A stretch of DNA of 64,000 nucleotides, from assembly GCA_022496805.1 (NCBI GenBank), contig CM040087.1, positions 15,955,501 through 16,019,500 of the forward strand. Reading direction: 5' to 3'. Of this stretch, positions 12,501-22,361 are shown in pieces. The translations under genes were made by a program, and so were the position numbers. Source of the DNA: Pohlia nutans. Taxonomy: Eukaryota; Streptophyta; Bryopsida; Bryales; Mniaceae. How positions within the stretch are numbered: the first letter of the stretch is position 1; each line of letters begins with the position of its first letter. Under the pieces are notes generated by a model. It did not search any database, was not told where the DNA came from, and saw only the letters and a list, made by a program, of their open reading frames with translations.

Positions 12501-13790
12501 AGAGCTCGGGTTCGCCAGGCAAGATCGCCAGTCCAAACGCACCTTTGGGTTATACTCTCTGTGTACTCAACCTTGGCTTGGACGGCTTCACGAACGCCAC
12601 CCAAGATGCCCTCACCGCCAGGTTCCTATAACAATATTCCATTAGCTCATGAATGCTGTATGTTTGTACCTTTAAACCCTGATAAAAACCCTAATCCAGC
12701 TTCTCAGTCAATTCATAGATCTAAGACCCCTATCGAAAGCTTGTTATAATTCGTACAATCACAAACATGAATGAGACATAAACAAACATGAGTGAGACAT
12801 AAGAGCATCCGCACCCATGCTCTCCAAGAGTCTAACACACGCAATAAGTGGATGAAAAATGCTAAGGGCCCTTCAAAAATGCCTCTTGTCCCTCAATCTT
12901 AGCGTGTTAAGAAATGGCCCTTCAAATCTAAGTTTAGTTGACTATATCTAACATTCTACTTGTGATTGGTCCATTGACTATTTGACGTGCACTTTTGGTG
13001 CTTGAGAGGCGTTCAAGGATGGAGGAGTGTCATTTCAAGGGCTCTAACAAATACAAATGAATAATTTTAGCGAGTCACCTTTAGCAAGCATGGGTGCAGA
13101 TGCTCTAAGCGTTTGAAAAATGCAGCTTTCAAAGGTCTGGAGTTAGCTTTTTCATTCCATGCATGATTCTATTTAAAGAAAAGAGAAAAGACACGGTTGA
13201 GGGTTTTAGGGTTTTAGGGTTTAGGGTTTCAGATACCCTAAAGGGGATGACGATGGTGGTATTTGATGGAAATTCATGAGGGTGCGTGCTGCAGGTATCC
13301 GAAGGTGAACGCATGGCACTTGATGATGGGGATGAACTTGTGGGGCACGGCGTACATGGCGCTGTTCATGTTTCTGATTCCGGGAGGGGGAGGGTACGAC
13401 GCGGTGGGGTTCTGCGCGAAGCATCCGGAGGCGGCGTGGGACATCTTCCTGTTCTGCCTGTGCGGCGCCGTGGGGCAGAACTTCATCTTCCTCACCATCA
13501 GCCGCTTCGGCGCGCTGACCAACACCACCATCACCACCACGCGCAAGTTCGTCAGCATTCTGGTGTCGTCGCTGTGGAACGGCAACCCGCTGTCGCCGCA
13601 GCAGTGGGCCGGCGTGGCCATGGTGTTCTTCGGCCTCTCGTACCAGATCTGGTGCAAGTACCAGAAGAAACTCGCCCGGTCCGAGTCCGCCGGGGGGGAC
13701 CCGGGCAGCGCACCCGCCAGCCCCAGGTCCCCGCGCTCCCCCACCAGCTCCGCTCGCTCCCGCGGCAGCAACAAGCGGAGAAAACACTAA
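9524..13790 (+). CDS. UTR1/SLC35B1-type ER nucleotide-sugar transporter, seven exons
   Basis: The protein matches the plant UTR1 family (UDP-galactose/UDP-glucose transporters of the ER, related to animal SLC35B1), multi-pass proteins that import nucleotide sugars for glycoprotein quality control. Exons: 9524-9705, 10616-10713, 11014-11144, 11854-11884, 12251-12351, 12503-12621, 13295-13790. All have GT-AG borders and phases that join into one frame of 385 residues. An upstream in-frame ATG at 9491 would add 11. Diagnostic stretches are AAIYGAYITQGVLQE, LTFLNLAQC, GPACGMLALKYISYPAQ, VLAKSSKMIP (its own 31-bp exon), PNAPLGYTLCVLNLGLDGFT, WGTAYMALFMF and NTTITTTRKFVSILVSSLW. The C-terminus is a Ser/Pro-rich tail ending KRRKH, longer than in Arabidopsis UTR1. 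Substrate is inferred from family only; human SLC35B1 is reported as an ATP/ADP exchanger. Introns are packed with MITEs yet the gene looks intact. Confidence 0.93.
10773..10945. mobile_element. CACTA-type MITE in intron 2, copy 1
   Basis: A 173-bp non-autonomous element with degenerate CACTA-type ends. The left end is CCCTATTATCAAAGGCGTTG; the right end is the inverse of CACTACAAGGAGAAGGCG. Both sides carry the trinucleotide TAA (10770-10772 and 10946-10948), a good 3-bp target duplication. A second, better-ended copy lies in the next intron of the same transporter gene. Confidence 0.7.
11268..11455. mobile_element. CACTA-type MITE in intron 3, copy 2
   Basis: A 188-bp relative of the element at 10773. 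The left end is CACTACTAGCAAAGGCG and the right end is the inverse of CACTACAAGGAGAAGGCG. The two copies align over their length (both contain ACACTTGTCCTA and AATCGCAC). The flanking trinucleotides are GGC and GGT, so the target duplication has decayed or was imperfect. Confidence 0.65.
12021..12154. mobile_element. Short inverted-repeat MITE in intron 4
   Basis: Ends CACTACAACAGACC and the inverse of CAGTACAACAAATCC define a 134-bp element with about 25-bp imperfect inverted repeats. An inner pair, ATCACTGAAAACC and GGTTTTCAGTGAT, adds a second stem. The CACTA start suggests a CACTA-derived element, although no clear 3-bp duplication is visible. Confidence 0.55.
12803..13105. mobile_element. 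PIF/Harbinger-like MITE in intron 6
   Basis: A 303-bp element with ends GAGCATCCGCACCCATGCT and, inverted, GAGCATCTGCACCCATGCT. It is flanked by TAA on both sides (12800-12802 and 13106-13108). The 3-bp TAA duplication and GAGCATC ends fit PIF/Harbinger-derived MITEs. It occupies nearly half of the last intron of the transporter gene. Confidence 0.75.
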
Positions 13791-13807
13791 TTCCCACCGG
13801 CTAAGTA

Positions 13808-14060
13808 CTTTGAAACCTCGCTCATCTTCTCTCAATTTTCTACTTAGAGGTAGCCATGAGTCTCTGGATGAAGACGACAGCGTCTCCAGCGTTGGCAGCA
13901 TGAAGACATTTCTCAGTCACAAATCGTAAAAGCAGCATGAAGACGAGTCTCCAATAAGCTCATCCCTCTCGATCTGTTGCTCAAAAGATTCAAAACATTC
14001 TAGCGGCGAGATTAAATGTGGGCTTGGAGTTTGCTGACCCGAAACTACTTCATCGATTAA
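13808..14060. repeat. 3' flank of the transporter, first copy of a tandem duplication
   Basis: The segment starting CTTTGAAACCTC just after the stop codon and running through GACAGCGTCTCCAGCGTTGG to TGACCCGAAACTA recurs in the same orientation at about 14709-14743 plus 16060-16460. The second copy is split by inserted MITEs. This is a duplication of the 3' UTR and flank of the UTR1-like gene. Confidence 0.7.
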
Positions 14061-14743
14061 CGCGATTGATTGGTGTTCGAGTCTTGTGGTCGATCAGGTG
14101 GAGATTCCTATGAACCAAAGCAGCGATGATCACAATCTCCTCCGTGGCTCCCTCTCTTTCAGTGGTCCCTGTGGGCTGCATTGCACAAAACATGTACGAG
14201 TATAAACATGTACGAGTATACATGAGTGCACAAAAGGGGTATAATTTGAACATTGCCGTGTTACGTATACATACGATAAACACATGTACTTACATTAAAC
14301 ATACCGTATATTTTAAATGGAATATATATGTATACAAAGGTATTTAGACATATAACCTCTCGTATACAAGGGGTTTTTAGAAGGGGTCATGAACGCACGT
14401 GATTCTCAAACATAATGTAGAGTGCACCCTTTGGGTAGTGGCCACTTAGTTTCAAGAGGCAAAATGCTCAACATCAAGTGCCACCAACACTAGTAGGAAA
14501 TGTGTCATTTTTCACTTACTATTAATGAAAAAAGAATGAAATGGTGTTAGGCACATGGATTGTGTCAGTGTTGGTGAGTAGCTTTGGTTACAAGAAGACA
14601 AAATTATAAACATAATATTCAGCCACTATTCACTATTTCCACAAAGTCGGGAATGAAAAACGATAGGTCTGCTACTAATGCAAAGTTAAAGTTTATACTC
14701 GCATCATGTTTGAAACCTCATCTTCTCTCAATTTTCTACTTAA

Positions 14744-15023
14744 CCCCTTAAGGATTGAGCAGGCCAAAATGGCCTACGCTGTGCAATACAGGTTATGTGT
14801 ACTGACTCTACTTCTCACAGTTCCCATTTTCTTTTACACGCATCAGATCTCAGAGTTTCATCACAACTTGGAAACCCTCTTCAAGACTGCATCGAGGTTA
14901 CACTAAAAAATCAGCGCTCCTCCAACACTTCTACAGCAGTAGCAAACGGGTCCGGTATACCCCACACCCTGAAAATACGCTCCAGCTTCAGTCTATACTC
15001 AAACTAGCATCATCCTTTAGGGG
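14744..15023. mobile_element. piggyBac-like MITE 1 (TTAA site)
   Basis: A 280-bp element with CCCCTTAAGG at the left end and CCTTTAGGGG at the right end, bracketed by TTAA (14740-14743 and 15024-15027). TTAA targets and CCC...GGG ends are hallmarks of piggyBac-class elements. It has no coding capacity. Its right TTAA is also the left TTAA of the next element. Confidence 0.75.
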
Positions 15024-15027
15024 TTAA

Positions 15028-15830
15028 CCCTTTAGTGCCTAGCAAGCCAGATTATGGTCACTGCAACGTCGGAAATGCAAATAACAGAGAATCCGTGAAG
15101 AATTGGAACTTCAGTTCTGAAGTTCAGATTTGCGCACATACATTACGCACCTTCCAGAAAAAGAAATTTTCAATTTGGAATTGTACAACTACCAAAATAC
15201 CTATCAACAGAACGCAAAAATACTGCAAATACTTGAAAATACAGTAAATACTTACAAATACAACATATGTATTGTGTAGTATTTCTTGTGTTTGGAAGTT
15301 TGTTATCTTGTTTTATTTTTTTGGATTGTGTTCTCTTCTTCATCTTCCATTAGTGTGTGTAATTCGATCTTGACTAATGTACCCACTCCTATCAATTTTC
15401 AACGTATAAAATTTTGTCCTAAACCGTACATGGACAAGTCACTTTCACTTATAAATCTCACAATAATTATGTGTGAGTCTATTTTTGATATGAAAGATTG
15501 CAACGGAGAGGTGTTGACATAGGGCATAGCTTAACGTCTTTGCTTTTATTTTTGAAAATTTACCTCAAATTCTATTTAACTTTGAAGTCACACACCCCCC
15601 AAAATCTCGTTTTTGAGCGTGCATTATACAGTTCAAATACATACTATAATCTTCCGATCCCACCATCGGATGATTCTCAAATTTTAATAAAATGTGTGCT
15701 CTCGAGTTGAGAATAGAATTGTACGGTTACTTTCTAATTTAACCCATTCTATTTTTGGTAGTCTCAACCACAGTGGAAAAACCCACTGAAATCCAAAGCT
15801 GTCTGCTACAGTACCCTAGGCACTAAAGGG
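15028..15830. mobile_element. piggyBac-like MITE 2, abutting the first
   Basis: An 803-bp element with CCCTTTAGTGCCTAG at the left and CTAGGCACTAAAGGG at the right, 15-bp perfect inverted ends, flanked by TTAA (15024-15027 and 15831-15834). It is inserted exactly at the TTAA of the neighbouring 280-bp element. The interior is AT-rich with no coding capacity. Confidence 0.8.
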
Positions 15831-16059
15831 TTAAGGTAGACGTACCTTAAACCAACACAACACCTAAACCACCAACTTCTACAACCTTTTTTCATTGTAG
15901 GGAGGAAATGTAAGTTGTCGGTACATGACTTAGCTTTTGAGCAATTGATGCATAAGTCATGTAACGAATGTCTACATTTCCTTCCTGAAATGAAAGAGGG
16001 AATGTAGAAGTTGGTGGTTTTAGGTGTCGTGGTGGTTTTAAGGTACGTCTAACTTACCT
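15831..16059. mobile_element. Foldback MITE
   Basis: Long inverted arms (left TTAAGGTAGACGTACCTTAA, continuing through CACCAACTTCTACA) match the inverse of the right side ending CGTCTAACTTACC. The arms are about 65 bp around a short spacer, so the transcript would fold into a long hairpin. It sits directly against the TTAA of the piggyBac-like element and inside the duplicated transporter 3' flank. Confidence 0.65.
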
Positions 16060-16969
16060 GAGAGGTCAAACCTGCATGAAGATGACAGCGTCTCCAGCAT
16101 TGGCAGCATAAATCTCAGTCACAAAACATGAAAATCAGCATGAAGATGAGTCTCCTAATTTATAATAAGTTTACAATTTTGGGAAGAGTTATTGAGGTGA
16201 AGAATTGAATGCATGTGCAAGTTCTGTTCACCAATCCAGGATAGCCTCCACTTTAGAATGGCTAGTCTAAAACTCACTACGCTACACTACACACTGGTGT
16301 TCGTCTATAACTTCTGACACTCGATTTTTTGCCGAAGCTCATCCATCTACATCTGTTGTTAAAAAAATTTAAAAATATTCTAGCAGCAAGATGAAAAGTG
16401 GCTCAACAATCACTCAAAATTTGAACTAGCAGTAAGTTATTAGTGACCCGAAACTAACTCGGTACTTTGGGTGATGGCCTCATATGGGTACCCCTCCAAA
16501 AATAGTGTGATTTTTGAGAAATTTCTTTTTCGTAAGAAAAAAATATTGAAAAATTACAAAAATTAGAGATTGTTGTACACTACTAGGGTGCACTAGGGTG
16601 TACAAGGGTGTAACGTTAGCAACTTTATGTGGAGCATGGGAACAAGATGTTCTCCTAGCATGAACAGCACTTTGCCACCGTAGCATGTTTAATTGAGGCG
16701 ACACGTGGCATTTCTACGTCCTTTATAAATAGTAGTCTCAAATTTTTTATCCGATTAGCATTGTCATTACATACCCAAATTTTACCATGGTAAATGACGA
16801 ACCTGGTCATTGAAATTCAAGAATTCATATCCCGATGGTTTATATTTTCAGTATGTTACCCTCTGACCAGGTATGTGTAGTCATGCAAAAAGTACAAGCC
16901 ACGTGGCAAGTTCTCACTGGTAATAACTTTAGGCTCAAAATGCCATTTATGTAGGGTCTCTTTATTTCT
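16060..16969. repeat. Rest of the duplicated 3' flank and spacer
   Basis: 16060-16460 continues the second copy of the transporter 3' flank (GACAGCGTCTCCAGCATTGG, then ATTCTAGCAGCAAGAT, then TGACCCGAAACTAACTCGG), diverged from the first. 16490-16575 resembles 8860-8950. The rest up to the giant element is AT-rich and unremarkable. Confidence 0.5.
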
Positions 16970-16972
16970 CCC

Positions 16973-16981
16973 CATCGAGCG
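16973..16981. repeat. 9-bp target-site duplication, left copy
   Basis: CATCGAGCG lies directly before the GGTGAAGCTT terminus and is repeated exactly at 51049-51057 after the mirror terminus. Nine base pairs is the standard duplication made by Mutator-like elements. Confidence 0.93.
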
Positions 16982-18590
16982 GGTGAAGCTTAAATCTTAT
17001 GTTGCCTAGTTTTCAGGAGCCTATTTGCGGCCCTCTCTATTCCTGTATTTACTAGCGTCAGAGTCAGCCGGCGGCGGTTTCAGGGTCACCGCAGTAAAAT
17101 TCGGACCCCTCGCTGCCCGCCCGAATACTGCCCGGCCGGCCGTCCCCGCGTACACGTACCTCCGCCCGTATGCGCGTATACGTATACACGCCCCGCCCGC
17201 CACGTCAGCCACGGGGTGCCATGTCGGCCACGGGCGCCACGTCAGCTTCCACGCATACCGTATGGTATTCAGGGCCTCCCCGGCCGCTTTATCCCATATG
17301 GTTTGCACGGCTATACACCGGTGATTGGGTTGTATAAAGGGCGGAGGCGCCGGTGGGATCGGCACACCTTCCCCGGCCTCACAGCCCGGAGCAAGCGTGG
17401 CCACCCTTCCCGTGTGTGGTTCCCCATGGGTGGCGGTTCTAGGGTTCAGGGATACGGGAAGCATCCAAACCCTGCGACCTCCAACCCAAACCCTAAACTA
17501 GTGGAGCCCAATCGACGCCCAAACCCTAAACCAGCATGTCCCGAGCATGTCCTCGAACCCTAGACGTCCATCGATAGGCCCTAGATCTGCTCTGCGCCAG
17601 CAGCCCCAGCCGACACGTGATCCAGAGTGTTAATCGAACCTCCATCCGCAGAACCAGTGTTATGGACGCCTCCAGCGTTCACGTTCTGTCTTTCGGCACA
17701 TATCCCATATGGTTTGTCCAGCACTCACTCGCAGTCATCAGCATAAATCCGCCAGCCTCCGGATGTAACAGCACACCTTTCCCAACCTCGTGGCTCGGAT
17801 CAAGGGTGGCCATTCATCCCGTGTTTGGTAATCTCGGGCTGAGGGGGCAAACCCTAGGACCTCCATCCCAGGCTATGTATCCACACCCTAGGGCGGGACC
17901 CTTGCGCCTCCTGCTCTTTAGGTTTGACATATGTCCCATATTGACGGGAATGTAAATCACAGATTAGCCGTCCATCTAGTCCTCCAACCCAGTTTCCAGT
18001 GTTATGTCTCATGAGCTGGTTCTATGTTTGCAATGCTATGCGACATTTTGAACAACCGCTGCGGTTCATTAAGATTGTAACACTCATAAACGTACATCAG
18101 AAGTCACCTCTCAGCTGTGCACGATGATCCCAATGCGGTGTTATGCAATGCTCCAAGCCGGTTTAAGGGTGCCATAGCACCAAATTGGTGATATGCCCTA
18201 CTCCAAACTAATAGGATTACAGGAATTAAATCGTCAATGGATGCTGTAGTGGCATTTTATGCACAATGCAACGACTGTGATCAAAGACGAATAACCAAGG
18301 ACGACTTATATTTATGCACGGACGCATCTATCGTTCTAGTGTTATGGATCAACAGACTTTACTTTTCTCCTCCACATATATACTATACGTGGTGTCCTGT
18401 TCACAGTCGTCTGCGTTTCTGTCATGATCCTAGGAATTACGACACTCTATTCTGTTCACGAGCCCCAATTTGAATCTCATCGCTCGCGAATTTCTTTCTT
18501 CCGAGCCAGTGTTATTCCACTTGCTCGAGGCCACAGCTGCAACATAATCTGCGTCTGCACAACTCTCCAACACTCATACACGCATATCGA
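16982..18590. repeat. Left terminal inverted repeat of the giant MULE
   Basis: 16982-17900 matches the inverse of 50120-51048 almost base for base. In the first 230 bp I see four differences, all C/T or A/G transitions. The left copy has an extra 18-bp unit near 17210-17240 (GCCACGTCAG family) and one fewer 33-bp telobox unit than the right. Further in, 18350-18590 still aligns with 49730-49970 at lower identity. The outer part is GC-rich and carries TTTAGGG heptamers and CAGTGTTAT copies at 17655, 17997 and 18507. Confidence 0.9.
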
Positions 18591-20760
18591 CAACTCCATT
18601 TACGTCTGTCGTTTAGGGGCACCGGTCCCAGTACCAGTGTCTTGCCAATTCTTGTCGATTTCGCCAACTCTATAACCGGTGTTATGCCCTGCCCGGCAGT
18701 GGGACGACATGACTGCAGTGATAACTAGATCTGGGGTTAGGGTAACAAAACAATTCAAGCAATCACAATAAGTTTCATCCGCATACTCCTTAGGCTTCAT
18801 TCGTGATTGAATTGCACATTACTTTGGACCTTGAAGATTAGGGGCTATGTAAATTTCTATTTGAGATATCAGTTTTAGATCTAAGAGTATACATTTTATG
18901 GTATTAGGGTTTGAAAGATTATACAAGTGGTTTATGTCAAGATGAAATCCTCCTGGGAAGTCCCGTTGCTGCATCCATTTTCATTCAACCACTGTCAAGG
19001 GCTGTCCCATTTACCCCATATCGTTTGGCAGCGAGAGTCCCGTCGGGAATATAAGGCCTTCCAGGTACCCTCCCCTTCGAGATGATACTTGGAACTGAAT
19101 GGCACTTCGACTTCGTCACTTTGAACTCTGTAGATAAATTTCCACAGGCGCAGGTGCAGGTACCCCGTTAGATTTGAACGCGTTATGCCAATCTTTTTTC
19201 TTCTATTATCTTTTTTTTCAAGTTCACTACCTTATGACAAAAATAAGATCCTAATCACATAAAGAACCCCACCATATTATTTTCAATTTTCTGTACATAA
19301 TTTTCCCATATGTTATTACGATTTTGCTAACACTATGTTCTTTGACTTTATTGAAAATTACGTCCCGGGTCTGCATTTTCAATTCTATTTCAACATCATA
19401 AGGAACACCCTCCCATTTTATTTCATTTATGGAGAAAAAATTTCCATATGTTATTGGAATCTTGCTAACACTATGTTCTTTGACTGTAGTGAATAATGCA
19501 GCCATGAGTACCGGGACTCCATTTTCATTTTATTTTTTCCGAGATGGGTGCCCAACATCATAAGGAACACCCTCCCATTTTATTTAATTTTTGAAAAATA
19601 ATTTTCCATCTGTTATTTAAATTTTGCTATGACTATGTTATTTGACTTTAGTAAAAAATGCAGACATGAGTCCCGGAATTAAACTTTAGCATTTACACCG
19701 TATGGAATTTCAAAAAAAAATATTGAAAATATTTGAAGAAAATGAAAAGTTTATGTCCACTTGCATTCTTAGTTCATGAACATAGGCCTCAAACTGATTT
19801 CTCGATGATAAGTATAATCATATAGTGAAAATCGTACCATCTATAGTGCATGTTATTCCAATTTCTTACGGCAATTTAAAAAGGTTTTGTGTTCACTTCG
19901 TATTTTTGACCCCTAAATGTCCTCACCTATTTTGTAAATCTCAAATCTCTACAATTTGCATCCTTCAAAGATGACATCGGGTGATTTATAATTGATAGTC
20001 ATCAGCATTATGAAGGTGTACCAAGAGTTTCACCATGATTGGAAGATATTTATACTATTCACAAAATTTTATATTTATCAGGATGAAAATTCACAAGACA
20101 GATTATTACTCTCAAATTTTATATGAGAACTTGTATTTAAGGTACTTAACAGTTACATTGACGAGTAGATAAATCATGAAAGTAACATAATTTAAAAATA
20201 CCTATCATTGTAGCATCTTCTGAAAGCCCTTCGTTTTCTAGACAAGACCAAAACAAATTTCTCAATACTAGAAAAACTTCCAATGAACTCTATTATCCAA
20301 TCCCAACAGTTAAAAGATGTATATAAACTTAACTTAAACATCTAATAAAAAGCGGTAATAACAATAAAGCTAAATCACTTTATTTTTAGGATGTTCCACC
20401 AAAAATAAACCACAATATGGTTTAGAGTGCACTTACAAACAAATTCAAGAAATATCCCCCTCGATATCCCCGCAAAATATCTTAAAAATAAATAATTATA
20501 AGCATGACAAATCCAACTGTACATATGTTACTAAACGGTACAGATGTTATTTTCACCTTCATCTTCAATATTTCGCTTTGTACATCAACTCCATTTTATT
20601 TCATTTTCAAACATATTTTAACGATTTTGCAATAACAATGTTCAATCAGGACCCTAAAGGATTGAACCAAATCCCGGGGTCATTACCTGTGTATAAAAGT
20701 TTGCGTCTAACTATTCTTCCAACTTACAAGACGCTAAATCGTGTTAGACTACTAAAGGGC
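18591..20760. repeat. Inserted repeat block inside the giant MULE (left)
   Basis: 18955-19190 (GAGAGTCCCGTCGGGAATAT, then TGCAGGTACCCCGTTAGA) recurs in the same orientation at 31715-31915. 19220-19680 is a short satellite-like array with a period of about 140-162 bp (TTCCATATGTTATT, CCCGGGACTCCATTTT, AACATCATAAGGAACACCC). 19680-20660 resembles the piggyBac-like element at 32188. CAGTGTTAT is absent from the block, unlike the rest of the element, which supports later insertion. No genes. Confidence 0.6.
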
Positions 20761-22361
20761 TAAGGATTAGGGTCGTCGTTGGTCGCTCGATGTTTATAAC
20801 TCAATCTTGAGGAATCATGCTAGACAATATAAAAAGTGGAGAATTTGCAATGTGATCATCGATGTAACGATTTAACACGTATACTATCCAACGGTATCGT
20901 ATAAGATACTAGAGAATCGTAGGGAATCGTAGGGGATCGTACTCAATCGACCTCGTACACGTCGCACGTCACGTCACAGGGCGCAAAGTGACACTGCCCA
21001 GTATTTCGCAAGTACAGTGTTATGGACGGAACTCCAGGTAGTCATGGTCCCCAATTAAGTTGATTGTGAAGTGGAACTAACGTGCCTATGCTTGCAATTA
21101 CAACGCTCAAGGGCCTGCTTGCAATTACAACACTCAATGGTCGACAAGACAGTTTAGGGTTTTGCTCAAGTAATTTAGACTTCTTGCAGTTCGTTTTTCT
21201 TCACCACTCATTAGAGTGTTAGGTCGCGCGCCTTCAAACGGTTTAGGGTTTCGTGCTCAAATTATCATTACACGTCGGATCAACGTTGTTCCGGAGGAGA
21301 GAGCGGGCGGATCGCATTGGAGTGGCGTCACAGTCGATTCCGCAGCTTCAAGGTGCTGTTGCTGCGCCCCCCATAGAAGTTAGTTTCACGCTCTCGATCT
21401 CTGCATCTGCCTTGCTTGCTTGCTTGTTGTGGCTGCCTATCTAGCTAGAACATGAACGACAGGTCAACATAACGTTGAAAATGTTGCAATGGTTGATTCT
21501 TTTCGGTTGAAATGCCATAACCCTGCAGATGGAAGTACTAGGTTATTGGATCTTGAAGCTTAATTTCAATGCGCAACTTCGCGCTTTCCGCTTCTCTGCG
21601 CTTTGGTGCTCTTTGCCGCGCTTGTCTGCGCATTGCTGCACTCTCTTGTGCTTCCAGTGAATGCTATGCTTCCGTTATTGCTGTTAATCCGTCTATGGTG
21701 TTATGGGTGCGCTCTACTGTGTTTAGGGTTTAGGTTCTGCTTCCGTGAGTTTTGTGTTGACGTCTTTGCTGTGCTAACATATTTGCTGTGCTTTGCTACG
21801 CCTGTCTACGCTTTGCCTTTCTTTTCTGTGCATCCACTGAATGCTCTGCTTCCTTCTTTGCTGTTAAACCGTCTTTAGTGTTGTGGGTGCGCTATGCTGT
21901 GCTTCCAATTATTCCTCTGATTCTGTCTCTGCTGTGCTCCAGTGATATTGGTGTGTTTTGCTGTTCATTGCTCTGCCTTTTTCTTTGCTGTGCTGTTCTG
22001 TTCGTCTCTGCTGTGCTTCAGTGTTTGGGATTTTAAATCTGATTATGTTCACAATTAGTTCAAAATCGGTTTTAGGGGGGGAGCTAACCCTATATGTTTT
22101 ACTTCTGCCGGTACGGTCAATTTACAGGTTTGATGGCAATGTTGCAGGGAATATAATTTTCAAGACCATCGGTACCATCCGGTGTTATATAGGACTGGAT
22201 GCGGAAGAATTGCGGGATGGAGCAACGCGTTCTGCCAAGTTGAGATTGCACTGACTTGCCGCGAGGGCCACGTATCGCAGGGAGGTTTACCCGTCCAAGC
22301 AAAGTGGACATACATTGTGCGGCCATATCCACCACAGCAGTCGCGGTTTAGGGAGGAGGCT
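20761..22361. other. Upstream and leader region of gene A, with minisatellite
   Basis: The region carries TTTAGGG teloboxes near 21148, 21241 and 21721 and CAGTGTTAT-type motifs at 21015, 21696 and 22180. From about 21590 to 22030 it is a TGCTGTGCTT-rich minisatellite like those in gene A introns, so it is probably a leader intron. A likely promoter lies before 21250, but I cannot place a TATA box with confidence. Apparent open frames here are translated repeats. Confidence 0.45.

Noticed and set aside
13221..13901. Long minus-strand frame (226 codons) over the last exon of the UTR1-like gene
   Set aside because: It is the complement of a GC-rich true exon whose plus-strand protein is strongly conserved.
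17021..17464. Minus-strand frame of 147 codons in the left terminal repeat, mirrored in the right one
   Set aside because: It is present twice only because the terminal repeats are copies. GC-rich DNA lacks stops, the product is low-complexity Pro/Arg-rich, and the reading differs between the two ends.
19251..19505. Frames in satellite-like DNA, also at 31906-32148 and 32933-33118
   Set aside because: They are the same satellite unit translated in one frame; there is no coding signal.
21603..22036. Leu/Cys/Phe-rich frames resembling membrane proteins, also within 23279-25735
   Set aside because: They translate the TGCTGTGCTT minisatellite in the leader and introns of gene A; the apparent hydrophobicity comes from the repeat.
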